A DNA stretch of 64,000 bases. Origin: Arenicola marina. Its lineage: Eukaryota > Annelida > Polychaeta > Arenicolidae. Both the position numbers and the translations under genes were made by a program. Under the pieces are notes generated by a model. It was not told where the DNA came from. It did not search any database and was given only the letters and a program-made list of their open reading frames with translations. Location of the stretch: assembly GCA_964019135.1 (NCBI GenBank), contig OZ025253.1:34274548-34338547 (forward strand). The letters run 5' to 3'. Below are positions 23,644-36,123 of this stretch, piece by piece (positions within the stretch are counted from its first letter, which is position 1; the number at the start of each line of letters is the position of its first letter).

Positions 23644-24435
23644 GTTACAACCAATAAGATCCTATAGGGAGGTGTCTTACAACCAATAGGGTCCTTCAGT
23701 GAATTGTCTTACAACCGATAGGATCCTATAGGGAAGTGTCTTACAACCAATGGGGTTGTATAGGAAAGTGTCTTACAACCAATGGGGTCCTTCAGTGTAG
23801 TGTCTTAAAACCAATGGGTCATTTACAGTCTTACAACGAATGGGATTGTATAGGAAAGTGTCTTACAACCAATGGGGTCATATAGCGAGGTGTCTTACAA
23901 GCAATTGGGTTGTCTAGGGAAGTGTCTTACAACCAATGGGGTCATATAGCGAGGTCTTACAACCAATGGGGTTGTATAGGGAAGTGTCTTACAACCAATG
24001 GGGTCATATAGCGAGGTCTTACAACCAATGGGGTTGTATAGGGAAGTGTCTTACAACCAATGGGGTCCTATAGCGAGGTTGTACAACCAATGGGGTCATA
24101 TAGCGAGGTCTTACAACCAATGGAGTTGTATAGGGAAGTGTCTTACAACCAATGGGGTCATATAGCGAGGTCTTACAACCAATGGGGTTGTATAGGGAAG
24201 TGTCTTATAACCAATGGGGTCCTATAGCGAGGTTGTACAACCAATGGGGTCATATAGCGAGTTCTTACAACCAATGGGGTTGCATAGGGAAGTGTCTTAC
24301 AACCAATGGGGTCATATAGCGAGGTCTTACAACCAATGGGGTTGTATAGGGAAGTGTCTTACAACCAATAGGGTCCTATAGCGAGGTCTTACAACCAATG
24401 GGGTTGTATAGAGATGTGTTTACAACTATTGGCGT
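23644..24435 (-). repeat. inverted partner of the CCCATTGGTTGTAAGAC minisatellite
   Basis: About 25 tandem copies of GTCTTACAACCAATGGGG with spacers TTGTATAGGGAAGT or TCATATAGCGAG. The reverse complement of the commonest unit (ACTTCCCTATACAACCCC plus core) equals the unit at 12036-13238, apart from a base or two. Left-end copies (23644-23820) are more diverged than those in the middle. Confidence 0.95.
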
Positions 24436-24645
24436 TCTACAGGTATATGGCTTAAAATTAAATAGCTGTAGCAGGTGTTTTGACCGTGTTTCAAGTCTCT
24501 GCACAACACTAATATACCAACTATCTGTGACATATGTTACGCAGAGACAGGAAACCAGACTACTTGCGCAACAGCTACATAAGAGGGGTGGGTCTATTGC
24601 GGATGACCCAGTCATAGGATTAAGAATATTTGATTGTGACCCGTA

Positions 24646-25255
24646 AATCCGGTTTCATCAAGCCTTCATACCTCTAATTAGCATAAGATACAGCGTAGGT
24701 TCCTTCATACATCTACGAGTGTCTCGACCCTATCGTATACCCTTCGTACCAGCATAAAGACATACATTTATGTCTATGGTATCTGTGAAAGTCGGATACG
24801 TTGCTACGTTACGTATAAGGTCAAAATATATTCCACATATTTATGACGTCACAATGCGAGTCTCCTAGCAACGGTCGCATGACGCCTTGGACATTAATGG
24901 ACATGGAATGGATTAAAACTGCACAAATTATAACGCAAAAATGACGCGAATTAATATTGCGGGAAGGGCAAAAACACCAGATTTTTGCAAAAGCTTACGT
25001 CAAAAACCGCTCTTCGATTTGATTAAATGTGTTCATGTAAAACCTCTTGCATTTATCACATGCGCATTGGTATCTTTTTCACTTCCGGCATTAAAAAATG
25101 TAGTACGAGGGTTCGTATGATGGAATGTGGCCGTACAAAATACGAAAGAGGTACGAAGGTATCGTGAAACGCACGTACAGTTCTCGTACAAACCTTCGTA
25201 TATGGGCTACGTGTCACGTACGGTACAAAGGTTTCGTAAAACTGGCCCCTGGAGC
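24646..25255. mobile_element. MITE-like element with imperfect terminal inverted repeats
   Basis: The left end reads CCGGTTTCATCAAGCCTTCA and the right end TTTCGTAAAACTGGCCCC; the complement of the latter gives GGCCAGTTTTACGAAACC. Both continue into TTCRTACC-type sequence, and CGTAC/TTCGTA motifs recur inside. No coding region. Non-autonomous DNA transposon by appearance; superfamily not determined. Confidence 0.5.
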
Positions 25256-25785
25256 CCTAGGCTAATATACAATATGCACACTTACTGACTTAGACCTAGG
25301 TAATGAGGCTAATTAGCTAACTTAATATGTTCTTTTTAATTATACTATTTATAGACTAGAGACGCGAAATAAAATGTACTAAACCTGTACCTGACTCAGT
25401 TACTGACAGGAGCTGATGTACCTGACTCAGTGACTGAGAGTGACAGGAGCTGATGAAGTGAAAAGAGCCTAAACGATAAACTGATAAAACGTGAGTTCAA
25501 AAGGTATGTCGTAGCCACAGTGGTCGTAGCTCAGAGTTTTCCCGCCCAAACATCGGTCTCCACCTGGTGGGAAAGTAATTTGGACTAATATAGAGAGACA
25601 CACCTTCCCCCTGAGACACCTATGCTCTGCCCATTGGTTGTAAGGAATTGGTTGGAAGACATACGCCTGTCGCTTTCCATACCTCCACTGGACAACTGAC
25701 CGGTGCCGCAATGCATGCTGGATCTTTGGGACCGCCTCGGTGGCAGCGCCGCATGGCGGAAAAATCACCTACTACTCCCATTGCT
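25256..25785. other. intergenic with a stray minisatellite unit
   Basis: Two CCTGACTCAGT repeats lie at 25390-25440. A single CCCATTGGTTGTAAGGAATTGG at 25629-25650 resembles the large minisatellite core. No gene was recognised. Confidence 0.5.
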
Positions 25786-27404
25786 TGTGGATGTTCAGCT
25801 AGCCAGTATGTATATAAAGATACTGACAGTGAAAGCAATTACTCGTGGATGTATAGCTAGCCAGTATGTATATAGAGATACACACAGTGAAAGCAACTGA
25901 TTGTGGATGTATAGCCAGCCAGTATGTATATAGACATACACACAGTGAAAGCAATTGATTGTGGATGTATAGCCAGCCAGTATGTATATAGAGATACATA
26001 CAGTGAAAGCAATTGCTTGTGGATGTATAGCGAGCCAGATATGTACATAGAGATACATACAGTGAAAGAAATTGCTTGTGGGTGTATAGCTAGTCAGTAT
26101 GTATATAGAGATACACACAGTGAAAGCAATTGGTTGTGGATGTATAGCGAGTCAGATATGCATATAGAGATACATACAGTGAAAGCAATTGCTTGTGGAT
26201 GTATAGCTAGTCAGTATGTATATAGAGATACACACAGTGAAAGAAATCGCGTGAGAATGTATAGATAGCCAGTATGTATATAGAGATACAAACAGTGAAA
26301 GCAATTGCTTGTGGATGTATAGCTAGCTAGTATGTATAGGGATACATACAGTGAAAGCAATTGACTGGAGATGTATGGCTAGGCAGTATGTATATAGAGA
26401 TACACACAGTGAAAGCAATTGCTTGTGGATGTATAGCTAGCCAGTATGTATATAGAGATACACACAGTGAAAGCAATTGCTTGTGGATGTATAGCTAGCT
26501 AGTATGTATAGAGATACATACAGTGAAAGTAATTGCTTGTGAATGTGTAGCTAGCCAGTGTGTATATAGAGATACACACAGTGAAAGCAATTGCTTGTGG
26601 ATGCATATTTGGCCAGTATGTATATAGAGATACACACAGTGAAAGCAATTGCTTGTGGATGTATAGCTAGCCAGTATGTATATAGAGATACATGAAGTGA
26701 AAACAATTGCTTGTGGATGTATAGCTAGCCAGTATTTATATAGCGATACGTACAGTGAAAGCAATTGCTTGTGGATGTATAGCTAGCCAGTATGTAAATA
26801 GGGATACACACAGTGAATGCAATTGCTTGTGAATGTATAGCTAGCCAGTAAGTATAGAGAGATACATACAGTGAAAGCAATTGCTTGTGCATCTATAGCT
26901 GGGCAGTATTTATAGAGAGGTGCACACAGTGGAAGCAATTGCTTGTGGATGTATAGCTAGCCAGTAGGTATATAGAGATAGACGCAGTGAACGCAATTCC
27001 TTGTGGATGTATAGCTAGGCAGTATGTATATAGAGATACATACAGTGAAAGCAATTGATTTTGGATGCATAGCCATCCAATAAGTATATAGAGATACACG
27101 CAGTGAAAGCAATTGCTTGAGGATGTATAGCTAGCTAGTATGTATATAGAGATACACACTGTGAAAGCAATTGCGTGCGGATGTATAACTAACCAGTATC
27201 TACTTAGAGATACACACAGTGAAAGCAATTGCTTGTGGATGTATAGCTAGCCAGTATGTATATAGAGATACATGAAGTGAAAACAATTGGTTGTGGATGT
27301 ATAGCTGGCCAGTATTTGTATAGCGATACGTACAGTGAAAGCAATTGCTTGTGGATGTATAGCTAGCCAGTATGTAAATAGGGATACAAACAGTGAATGC
27401 AATT
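25786..27404 (+). repeat. 58-bp satellite array running into the gap
   Basis: About 28 tandem copies of a 58-bp unit, for example GTGAAAGCAATTGCTTGTGG then ATGTATAGCTAGCCAGTATG then TATATAGAGATACACACA. Each typical unit contains the perfect 12-bp palindrome AAGCAATTGCTT. Several frames are open by chance on both strands; there is no sign of a gene. The array is cut by the assembly gap. Confidence 0.95.
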
Positions 27405-27604
27405 NNNNNNNNNNNNNNNNNNNNNNNNNNNNNNNNNNNNNNNNNNNNNNNNNNNNNNNNNNNNNNNNNNNNNNNNNNNNNNNNNNNNNNNNNNNNNNNN
27501 NNNNNNNNNNNNNNNNNNNNNNNNNNNNNNNNNNNNNNNNNNNNNNNNNNNNNNNNNNNNNNNNNNNNNNNNNNNNNNNNNNNNNNNNNNNNNNNNNNNN
27601 NNNN
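27405..27604. other. assembly gap (200 N)
   Basis: Exactly 200 unknown bases separate the 58-bp satellite from the macrosatellite. The round number suggests a placeholder rather than a measured length. Confidence 0.99.
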
Positions 27605-30600
27605 ATGCGGAAAGGCAATCGTCAGGCTAAGTTCGTAGATGGGCAATATAACTCAAAGGTCAACGTCACGATGACGTCATACGTCCAAAACACATTTTTC
27701 GCTCTAGCTGTCTTAATATTGCAGCTAGAGAGCCGGAATTAGTATCAAAATATTCAGCTCCTCAAAATTTTTATCGCTACTGACATCAGATTTGACGTAC
27801 GATGAAAAGTTTTCGCGCTACGGGCACTTGAAAATTAGAAATGTTGGATTTTTTTTCTTTTTTTATAAAGTTTGAGATATCGACTCCTCCTTCTGCACAG
27901 ACAGTGCCACGGCCTACCGTCAGGCTAAGTTTGTAGATGGGCTATGTAGGCCAAAGGTCAAGGTCACAGGAATTTTTCGAAATTCCCTTAACCATTGAAA
28001 GATAGGACTAAAACTCGGCAAAGTCGCTATAGCGTTCCCAGTTTTTACTTCATGACGCTCTCAATTAATTCACGTATTGCATTCACAGGTACCTTGTATA
28101 CGGTGTTTCAATTTTGAAAATCCGCCGAATAGTTCTTTTGCAAAAAATTCCCAAAGTTTAACATGGGATCCCACGGCAGCATTTTGGCGGGAACATGGTC
28201 TCAATTTCTCCGTGAAGGTTACAAGTGAGACAAACGTCACCTGGCGAGATACATGACATCAGTAATTGGGCACGAATAACTATATTGGTCAAGGTCACGC
28301 TTCCAAGGTCAAGGTCACAGCAAGGTCAAGGTCACGAAACAGATTTTCCCGCGGTACTCCGTTAATATCGGGTCTAGAGATTGGCTGTTTGTTTGAGAGT
28401 ATTCATCAGGGAGAGGCGGTAACGCAGTATGCGCTCAGATTTTTCCGGATACTGAAGGATTTTCGAGTAATCGGCCAATCAATATGCAGCGTACGTGTCA
28501 AGTGGCGTTTTGAACTTTGCAAGGCCATAACTCGGTTAATATTTGAGCTAGGGAGCCCAGATTTGGCATGAAGCGAGAGACAGATGTAGTATTAAGCAGG
28601 CAAAATCGCGATAGAATTGCCCTAGGACGCTTAGTTTGGCCGCTAGAGCGCTCGCAAGAGGTGCACCCCCCTCCATGCCGACGCTCCCATTATGAGTCAA
28701 CGGGCGATATGGACCGGCACTCTTTCGGGGTGGCGATGGCCGCCGTTCGCTTAATAGCGACGCTAGAGAGTCGGGATTGGTTGCAAACGACGGGCAATAG
28801 TCGACTTGGGTATGAAAACCGCCTTCGTTTTTTTCCTATCACGCTTAGTTCCGCCGCTAGGGGGCTCCGTAATTCAGCGATGAAGAGTACGAGAACAACG
28901 TTTAGAGCGTGACCAAGGACACGTAGAAAGTCGGGATTTGAACGTATTCACTCTAAACGACGCCCTCGACCTGGAAAAATAGCCCGCGTTGAACAGCAGC
29001 CGTTAGATGGTGCTCGCTCATCCAGCACACCACGATACTGGGGTTCCATGTTGGGCTAATTTGCGCTTTCAGCCAGCAATTTGGCCTCGCTACAGCGTTC
29101 AGTGGGCGATATGGTCTCGAACGCCAGGCTGAACAACCAATGAGCGAGCGGCGATGGGTCTTTAAATGGTCGAATTGGTCCATAATCCCAATTTTCGTCT
29201 TCCTTCTCAAGCTCTGCTTGACCGTCTCGGTCTTTAAGACGAAAATTTCCAATTTTCGTCTTATGTCGGTGTGTTTGGTGAATCTGTCTGTCTGTCTGTC
29301 TGTCTGTCTGTATGTGTGTCTGTCCGTTTGTAACGTAACGCATTATCTTTCGAATGCCTTAAGCTATCGACTTCCAAATTCACAAAAGATGCGGAAAGGC
29401 AATCGTCAGGCTAAGTTCGTAGATGGGCAATATAACTCAAAGGTCAACGTCACGATGACGTCATACGTCCAAAACACATTTTTCGCTCTAGCTGTCTTAA
29501 TATTGCAGCTAGAGAGCCGGAATTAGTATCAAAATATTCAGCTCCTCAAAATTTTTATCGCTACTGACATCAGATTTGACGTACGATGAAAAGTTTTCGC
29601 GCTACGGGCACTTGAAAATTAGAAATGTTGGATTTTTTTTCTTTTTTTATAAAGTTTGAGATATCGACTCCTCCTTCTGCACAGACAGTGCCACGGCCTA
29701 CCGTCAGGCTAAGTTTGTAGATGGGCTATGTAGGCCAAAGGTCAAGGTCACAGGAATTTTTCGAAATTCCCTTAACCATTGAAAGATAGGACTAAAACTC
29801 GGCAAAGTCGCTATAGCGTTCCCAGTTTTTACTTCATGACGCTCTCAATTAATTCACGTATTGCATTCACAGGTACCTTGTATACGGTGTTTCAATTTTG
29901 AAAATCCGCCGAATAGTTCTTTTGCAAAAAATTCCCAAAGTTTAACATGGGATCCCACGGCAGCATTTTGGCGGGAACATGGTCTCAATTTCTCCGTGAA
30001 GGTTACAAGTGAGACAAACGTCACCTGGCGAGATACATGACATCAGTAATTGGGCACGAATAACTATATTGGTCAAGGTCACGCTTCCAAGGTCAAGGTC
30101 ACAGCAAGGTCAAGGTCACGAAACAGATTTTCCCGCGGTACTCCGTTAATATCGGGGTCTAGAGATTGGCTGTTTGTTTGAGAGTATTCATCAGGGAGAG
30201 GCGGTAACGCAGTATGCGCTCAGATTTTTCCGGATACTGAAGGATTTTCGAGTAATCGGCCAATCAATATGCAGCGTACGTGTCAAGTGGCGTTTTGAAC
30301 TTTGCAAGGCCATAACTCGGTTAATATTTGAGCTAGGGAGCCCAGATTTGGCATGAAGCGAGAGACAGATGTAGTATTAAGCAGGCAAAATCGCGATAGA
30401 ATTGCCCTAGGACGCTTAGTTTGGCCGCTAGAGCGCTCGCAAGAGGTGCACCCCCCTCCATGCCGACGCTCCCATTATGAGTCAACGGGCGATATGGACC
30501 GGCACTCTTTCGGGTGGCGATGGCCGCCGTTCGCTTAATAGCGACGCTAGAGAGTCGGGATTGGTTGCAAACGACGGGCAATAGTCGACTTGGGTATGAA

Positions 30601-33600
30601 AACCGCCTTCGTTTTTTTCCTATCACGCTTAGTTCCGCCGCTAGGGGGCTCCGTAATTCAGCGATGAAGAGTACGAGAACAACGTTTAGAGCGTGACCAA
30701 GGACACGTAGAAAGTCGGGATTTGAACGTATTCACTCTAAACGACGCCCTCGACCTGGAAAAATAGCCCGCGTTGAACAGCAGCCGTTAGATGGTGCTCG
30801 CTCATCCAGCACACCACGATACTGGGGTTCCATGTTGGGCTAATTTGCGCTTTCAGCCAGCAATTTGGCCTCGCTACAGCGTTCAGTGGGCGATATGGTC
30901 TCGAACGCCAGGCTGAACAACCAATGAGCGAGCGGCGATGGGTCTTTAAATGGTCGAATTGGTCCCATAATCCCAATTTTCGTCTTCCTTCTCAAGCTCT
31001 GCTTGACCGTCTCGGTCTTTAAGACGAAAATTTCCAATTTTCGTCTTATGTCGGTGTGTTTGGTGAATCTGTCTGTCTGTCTGTCTGTCTGTCTGTATGT
31101 GTGTCTGTCCGTTTGTAACGTAACGCATTATCTTTCGAATGCCTTAAGCTATCGACTTCCAAATTCACAAAAAGATGCGGAAAGGCAATCGTCAGGCTAA
31201 GTTCGTAGATGGGCAATATAACTCAAAGGTCAACGTCACGATGACGTCATACGTCCAAAACACATTTTTCGCTCTAGCTGTCTTAATATTGCAGCTAGAG
31301 AGCCGGAATTAGTATCAAAATATTCAGCTCCTCAAAATTTTTATCGCTACTGACATCAGATTTGACGTACGATGAAAAGTTTTCGCGCTACGGGCACTTG
31401 AAAATTAGAAATGTTGGATTTTTTTTCTTTTTTTATAAAGTTTGAGATATCGACTCCTCCTTCTGCACAGACAGTGCCACGGCCTACCGTCAGGCTAAGT
31501 TTGTAGATGGGCTATGTAGGCCAAAGGTCAAGGTCACAGGAATTTTTCGAAATTCCCTTAACCATTGAAAGATAGGACTAAAACTCGGCAAAGTCGCTAT
31601 AGCGTTCCCAGTTTTTACTTCATGACGCTCTCAATTAATTCACGTATTGCATTCACAGGTACCTTGTATACGGTGTTTCAATTTTGAAAATCCGCCGAAT
31701 AGTTCTTTTGCAAAAAATTCCCAAAGTTTAACATGGGATCCCACGGCAGCATTTTGGCGGGAACATGGTCTCAATTTCTCCGTGAAGGTTACAAGTGAGA
31801 CAAACGTCACCTGGCGAGATACATGACATCAGTAATTGGGCACGAATAACTATATTGGTCAAGGTCACGCTTCCAAGGTCAAGGTCACAGCAAGGTCAAG
31901 GTCACGAAACAGATTTTCCCGCGGTACTCCGTTAATATCGGGTCTAGAGATTGGCTGTTTGTTTGAGAGTATTCATCAGGGAGAGGCGGTAACGCAGTAT
32001 GCGCTCAGATTTTTCCGGATACTGAAGGATTTTCGAGTAATCGGCCAATCAATATGCAGCGTACGTGTCAAGTGGCGTTTTGAACTTTGCAAGGCCATAA
32101 CTCGGTTAATATTTGAGCTAGGGAGCCCAGATTTGGCATGAAGCGAGAGACAGATGTAGTATTAAGCAGGCAAAATCGCGATAGAATTGCCCTAGGACGC
32201 TTAGTTTGGCCGCTAGAGCGCTCGCAAGAGGTGCACCCCCCTCCATGCCGACGCTCCCATTATGAGTCAACGGGCGATATGGACCGGCACTCTTTCGGGG
32301 TGGCGATGGCCGCCGTTCGCTTAATAGCGACGCTAGAGAGTCGGGATTGGTTGCAAACGACGGGCAATAGTCGACTTGGGTATGAAAACCGCCTTCGTTT
32401 TTTTCCTATCACGCTTAGTTCCGCCGCTAGGGGGCTCCGTAATTCAGCGATGAAGAGTACGAGAACAACGTTTAGAGCGTGACCAAGGACACGTAGAAAG
32501 TCGGGATTGAACGTATTCACTCTAAACGACGCCCTCGACCTGGAAAAATAGCCCGCGTTGAACAGCAGCCGTTAGATGGTGCTCGCTCATCCAGCACACC
32601 ACGATACTGGGGTTCCATGTTGGGCTAATTTGCGCTTTCAGCCAGCAATTTGGCCTCGCTACAGCGTTCAGTGGGCGATATGGTCTCGAACGCCAGGCTG
32701 AACAACCAATGAGCGAGCGGCGATGGGTCTTTAAATGGTCGAATTGGTCCCATAATCCCAATTTTCGTCTTCCTTCTCAAGCTCTGCTTGACCGTCTCGG
32801 TCTTTAAGACGAAAATTTCCAATTTTCGTCTTATGTCGGTGTGTTTGGTGAATCTGTCTGTCTGTCTGTCTGTCTGTCTGTATGTGTGTCTGTCCGTTTG
32901 TAACGTAACGCATTATCTTTCGAATGCCTTAAGCTATCGACTTCCAAATTCACAAAAAGATGCGGAAAGGCAATCGTCAGGCTAAGTTCGTAGATGGGCA
33001 ATATAACTCAAAGGTCAACGTCACGATGACGTCATACGTCCAAAACACATTTTTCGCTCTAGCTGTCTTAATATTGCAGCTAGAGAGCCGGAATTAGTAT
33101 CAAAATATTCAGCTCCTCAAAATTTTATCGCTACTGACATCAGATTTGACGTACGATGAAAAGTTTTCGCGCTACGGGCACTTGAAAATTAGAAATGTTG
33201 GATTTTTTTTCTTTTTTTATAAAGTTTGAGATATCGACTCCTCCTTCTGCACAGACAGTGCCACGGCCTACCGTCAGGCTAAGTTTGTAGATGGGCTATG
33301 TAGGCCAAAGGTCAAGGTCACAGGAATTTTTCGAAATTCCCTTAACCATTGAAAGATAGGACTAAAACTCGGCAAAGTCGCTTATAGCGTTCCCAGTTTT
33401 TACTTCATGACGCTCTCAATTAATTCACGTATTGCATTCACAGGTACCTTGTATACGGTGTTTCAATTTTGAAAATCGCCGAATAGTTCTTTTGCAAAAA
33501 ATTCCCAAAGTTTAACATGGGATCCCACGGCAGCATTTTGGCGGGAACATGGTCTCAATTTCTCCGTGAAGGTTACAAGTGAGACAAACGTCACCTGGCG

Positions 33601-35776
33601 AGATACATGACATCAGTAATTGGGCACGAATAACTATATTGGTCAAGGTCACGCTTCCAAGGTCAAGGTCACAGCAAGGTCAAGGTCACGAAACAGATTT
33701 TCCCGCGGTACTCCGTTAATATCGGGTCTAGAGATTGGCTGTTTGTTTGAGAGTATTCATCAGGGAGAGGCGGTAACGCAGTATGCGCTCAGATTTTTCC
33801 GGATACTGAAGGATTTTCGAGTAATCGGCCAATCAATATGCAGCGTACGTGTCAAGTGGCGTTTTGAACTTTGCAAGGCCATAACTCGGTTAATATTTGA
33901 GCTAGGGAGCCCAGATTTGGCATGAAGCGAGAGACAGATGTAGTATTAAGCAGGCAAAATCGCGATAGAATTGCCCTAGGACGCTTAGTTTGGCCGCTAG
34001 AGCGCTCGCAAGAGGTGCACCCCCCTCCATGCCGACGCTCCCATTATGAGTCAACGGGCGATATGGACCGGCACTCTTTCGGGGTGGCGATGGCCGCCGT
34101 TCGCTTAATAGCGACGCTAGAGAGTCGGGATTGGTTGCAAACGACGGGCAATAGTCGACTTGGGTATGAAAACCGCCTTCGTTTTTTTCCTATCACGCTT
34201 AGTTCCGCCGCTAGGGGGCTCCGTAATTCAGCGATGAAGAGTACGAGAACAACGTTTAGAGCGTGACCAAGGACACGTAGAAAGTCGGGATTTGAACGTA
34301 TTCACTCTAAACGACGCCCTCGACCTGGAAAAATAGCCCGCGTTGAACAGCAGCCGTTAGATGGTGCTCGCTCATCCAGCACACCACGATACTGGGGTTC
34401 CATGTTGGGCTAATTTGCGCTTTCAGCCAGCAATTTGGCCTCGCTACAGCGTTCAGTGGGCGATATGGTCTCGAACGCCAGGCTGAACAACCAATGAGCG
34501 AGCGGCGATGGGTCTTTAAATGGTCGAATTGGTCCCATAATCCCAATTTTCGTCTTCCTTCTCAAGCTCTGCTTGACCGTCTCGGTCTTTAAGACGAAAA
34601 TTTCCAATTTTCGTCTTATGTCGGTGTGTTTGGTGAATCTGTCTGTCTGTCTGTCTGTCTGTCTGTATGTGTGTCTGTCCGTTTGTAACGTAACGCATTA
34701 TCTTTCGAATGCCTTAAGCTATCGACTTCCAAATTCACAAAAAGATGCGGAAAGGCAATCGTCAGGCTAAGTTCGTAGATGGGCAATATAACTCAAAGGT
34801 CAACGTCACGATGACGTCATACGTCCAAAACACATTTTTCGCTCTAGCTGTCTTAATATTGCAGCTAGAGAGCCGGAATTAGTATCAAAATATTCAGCTC
34901 CTCAAAATTTTTATCGCTACTGACATCAGATTTGACGTACGATGAAAAGTTTTCGCGCTACGGGCACTTGAAAATTAGAAATGTTGGATTTTTTTTCTTT
35001 TTTTATAAAGTTTGAGATATCGACTCCTCCTTCTGCACAGACAGTGCCACGGCCTACCGTCAGGCTAAGTTTGTAGATGGGCTATGTAGGCCAAAGGTCA
35101 AGGTCACAGGAATTTTTCGAAATTCCCTTAACCATTGAAAGATAGGACTAAAACTCGGCAAAGTCGCTATAGCGTTCCCAGTTTTTACTTCATGACGCTC
35201 TCAATTAATTCACGTATTGCATTCACAGGTACCTTGTATACGGTGTTTCAATTTTGAAAATCCGCCGAATAGTTCTTTTGCAAAAAATTCCCAAAGTTTA
35301 ACATGGGATCCCACGGCAGCATTTGGCGGGAACATGGTCTCAATTTCTCCGTGAAGGTTACAAGTGAGACAAACGTCACCTGGCGAGATACATGACATCA
35401 GTAATTGGGCACGAATAACTATATTGGTCAAGGTCACGCTTCCAAGGTCAAGGTCACAGCAAGGTCAAGGTCACGAAACAGATTTTCCCGCGGTACTCCG
35501 TTAATATCGGGTCTAGAGATTGGCTGTTTGTTTGAGAGTATTCATCAGGGAGAGGCGGTAACGCAGTATGCGCTCAGATTTTTCCGGATACTGAAGGATT
35601 TTCGAGTAATCGGCCAATCAATATGCAGCGTACGTGTCAAGTGGCGTTTTGAACTTTGCAAGGCCATAACTCGGTTAATATTTGAGCTAGGGAGCCCAGA
35701 TTTGGCATGAAGCGAGAGACAGATGTAGTATTAAGCAGGCAAAATCGCGATAGAATTGCCCTAGGACGCTTAGTTT
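27605..35776 (+). repeat. macrosatellite, 1785-bp unit, 4.6 copies
   Basis: Units start with ATGCGGAAAGGCAATCGTC at 27605, 29389, 31175, 32960 and 34745. The last is cut after 1032 bp at 35776. Copies differ by a few single-base changes, mostly homopolymer lengths. Each unit holds a (TCTG)n run followed by TGTGTGTCTGTCC, a 13-bp-arm hairpin (TAAGACGAAAATT at 29235 and its complement at 29251), a TGACGTCA site and clustered AGGTCA motifs. Open frames repeat in every copy because the units are nearly identical and have no family match. The left boundary is hidden by the gap. Confidence 0.95.
28286..28337 (+). promoter_or_regulatory. cluster of AGGTCA half-sites (one per macrosatellite unit)
   Basis: Five AGGTCA hexamers plus one GGTCA fall within about 52 bp, as pairs with no spacer (AGGTCAAGGTCA) inside TCAAGGTCA contexts. 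TCAAGGTCA is the monomer site of ERR/SF-1 class nuclear receptors. The same cluster recurs at the matching place in each unit, and another pair lies about 330 bp upstream. Function is unproven. Confidence 0.45.
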
Positions 35777-36123
35777 CCTCACGGTTAAAATTGGTACAGT
35801 TGCAAACTATCTTTTTGCATAACAATTTTTTAGCCGCGAAATAACTGAATTCGAACTAGTTATATTGTTCAATTCGAACGTTTTTTCGTACGGGATTGAT
35901 ACCAATTATGAACTCCTTAGTTTTGTTGTTTGAGACTGTCAATGTTTTAAACCTTCATTTGTTTCATCTGCAGCATCGCGTCGATGTGTACTGATATAAT
36001 ATCAGCCGTCAAACCGGAAGTTCGTCTTTGCGGACTGACGACCGACGTATACGTTAAAGGAATCCGGCGTTGACCACTTGATGAAGGCTGCCTCATTGCA
36101 GATCGTGATCTAACGGTGTGAAG
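35777..36123. other. flank between macrosatellite and TLR, likely TLR 5' region
   Basis: Unique sequence after the satellite ends. It includes TTTTTTCGTACGGGA at 35880-35895, resembling the TCCCTTACGAAAA termini seen in the KDZ intron, but no partner end was found. The final 120 bp before ATG 36124 would be TLR leader. Confidence 0.4.

Noticed and set aside
25795-27228. Long frames on both strands across the 58-bp satellite
   Set aside because: Satellite translation; units with 1-3-base length changes, no conserved frame.
25786-27404. CRISPR-like repeat array
   Set aside because: Units are contiguous with no unique spacers, and the genome is eukaryotic.
27605-35776. Open frames of 60-114 codons repeated in each macrosatellite unit
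   Set aside because: They recur only because the units are nearly identical. They have no family match, poor start contexts, and overlap simple TCTG repeats.
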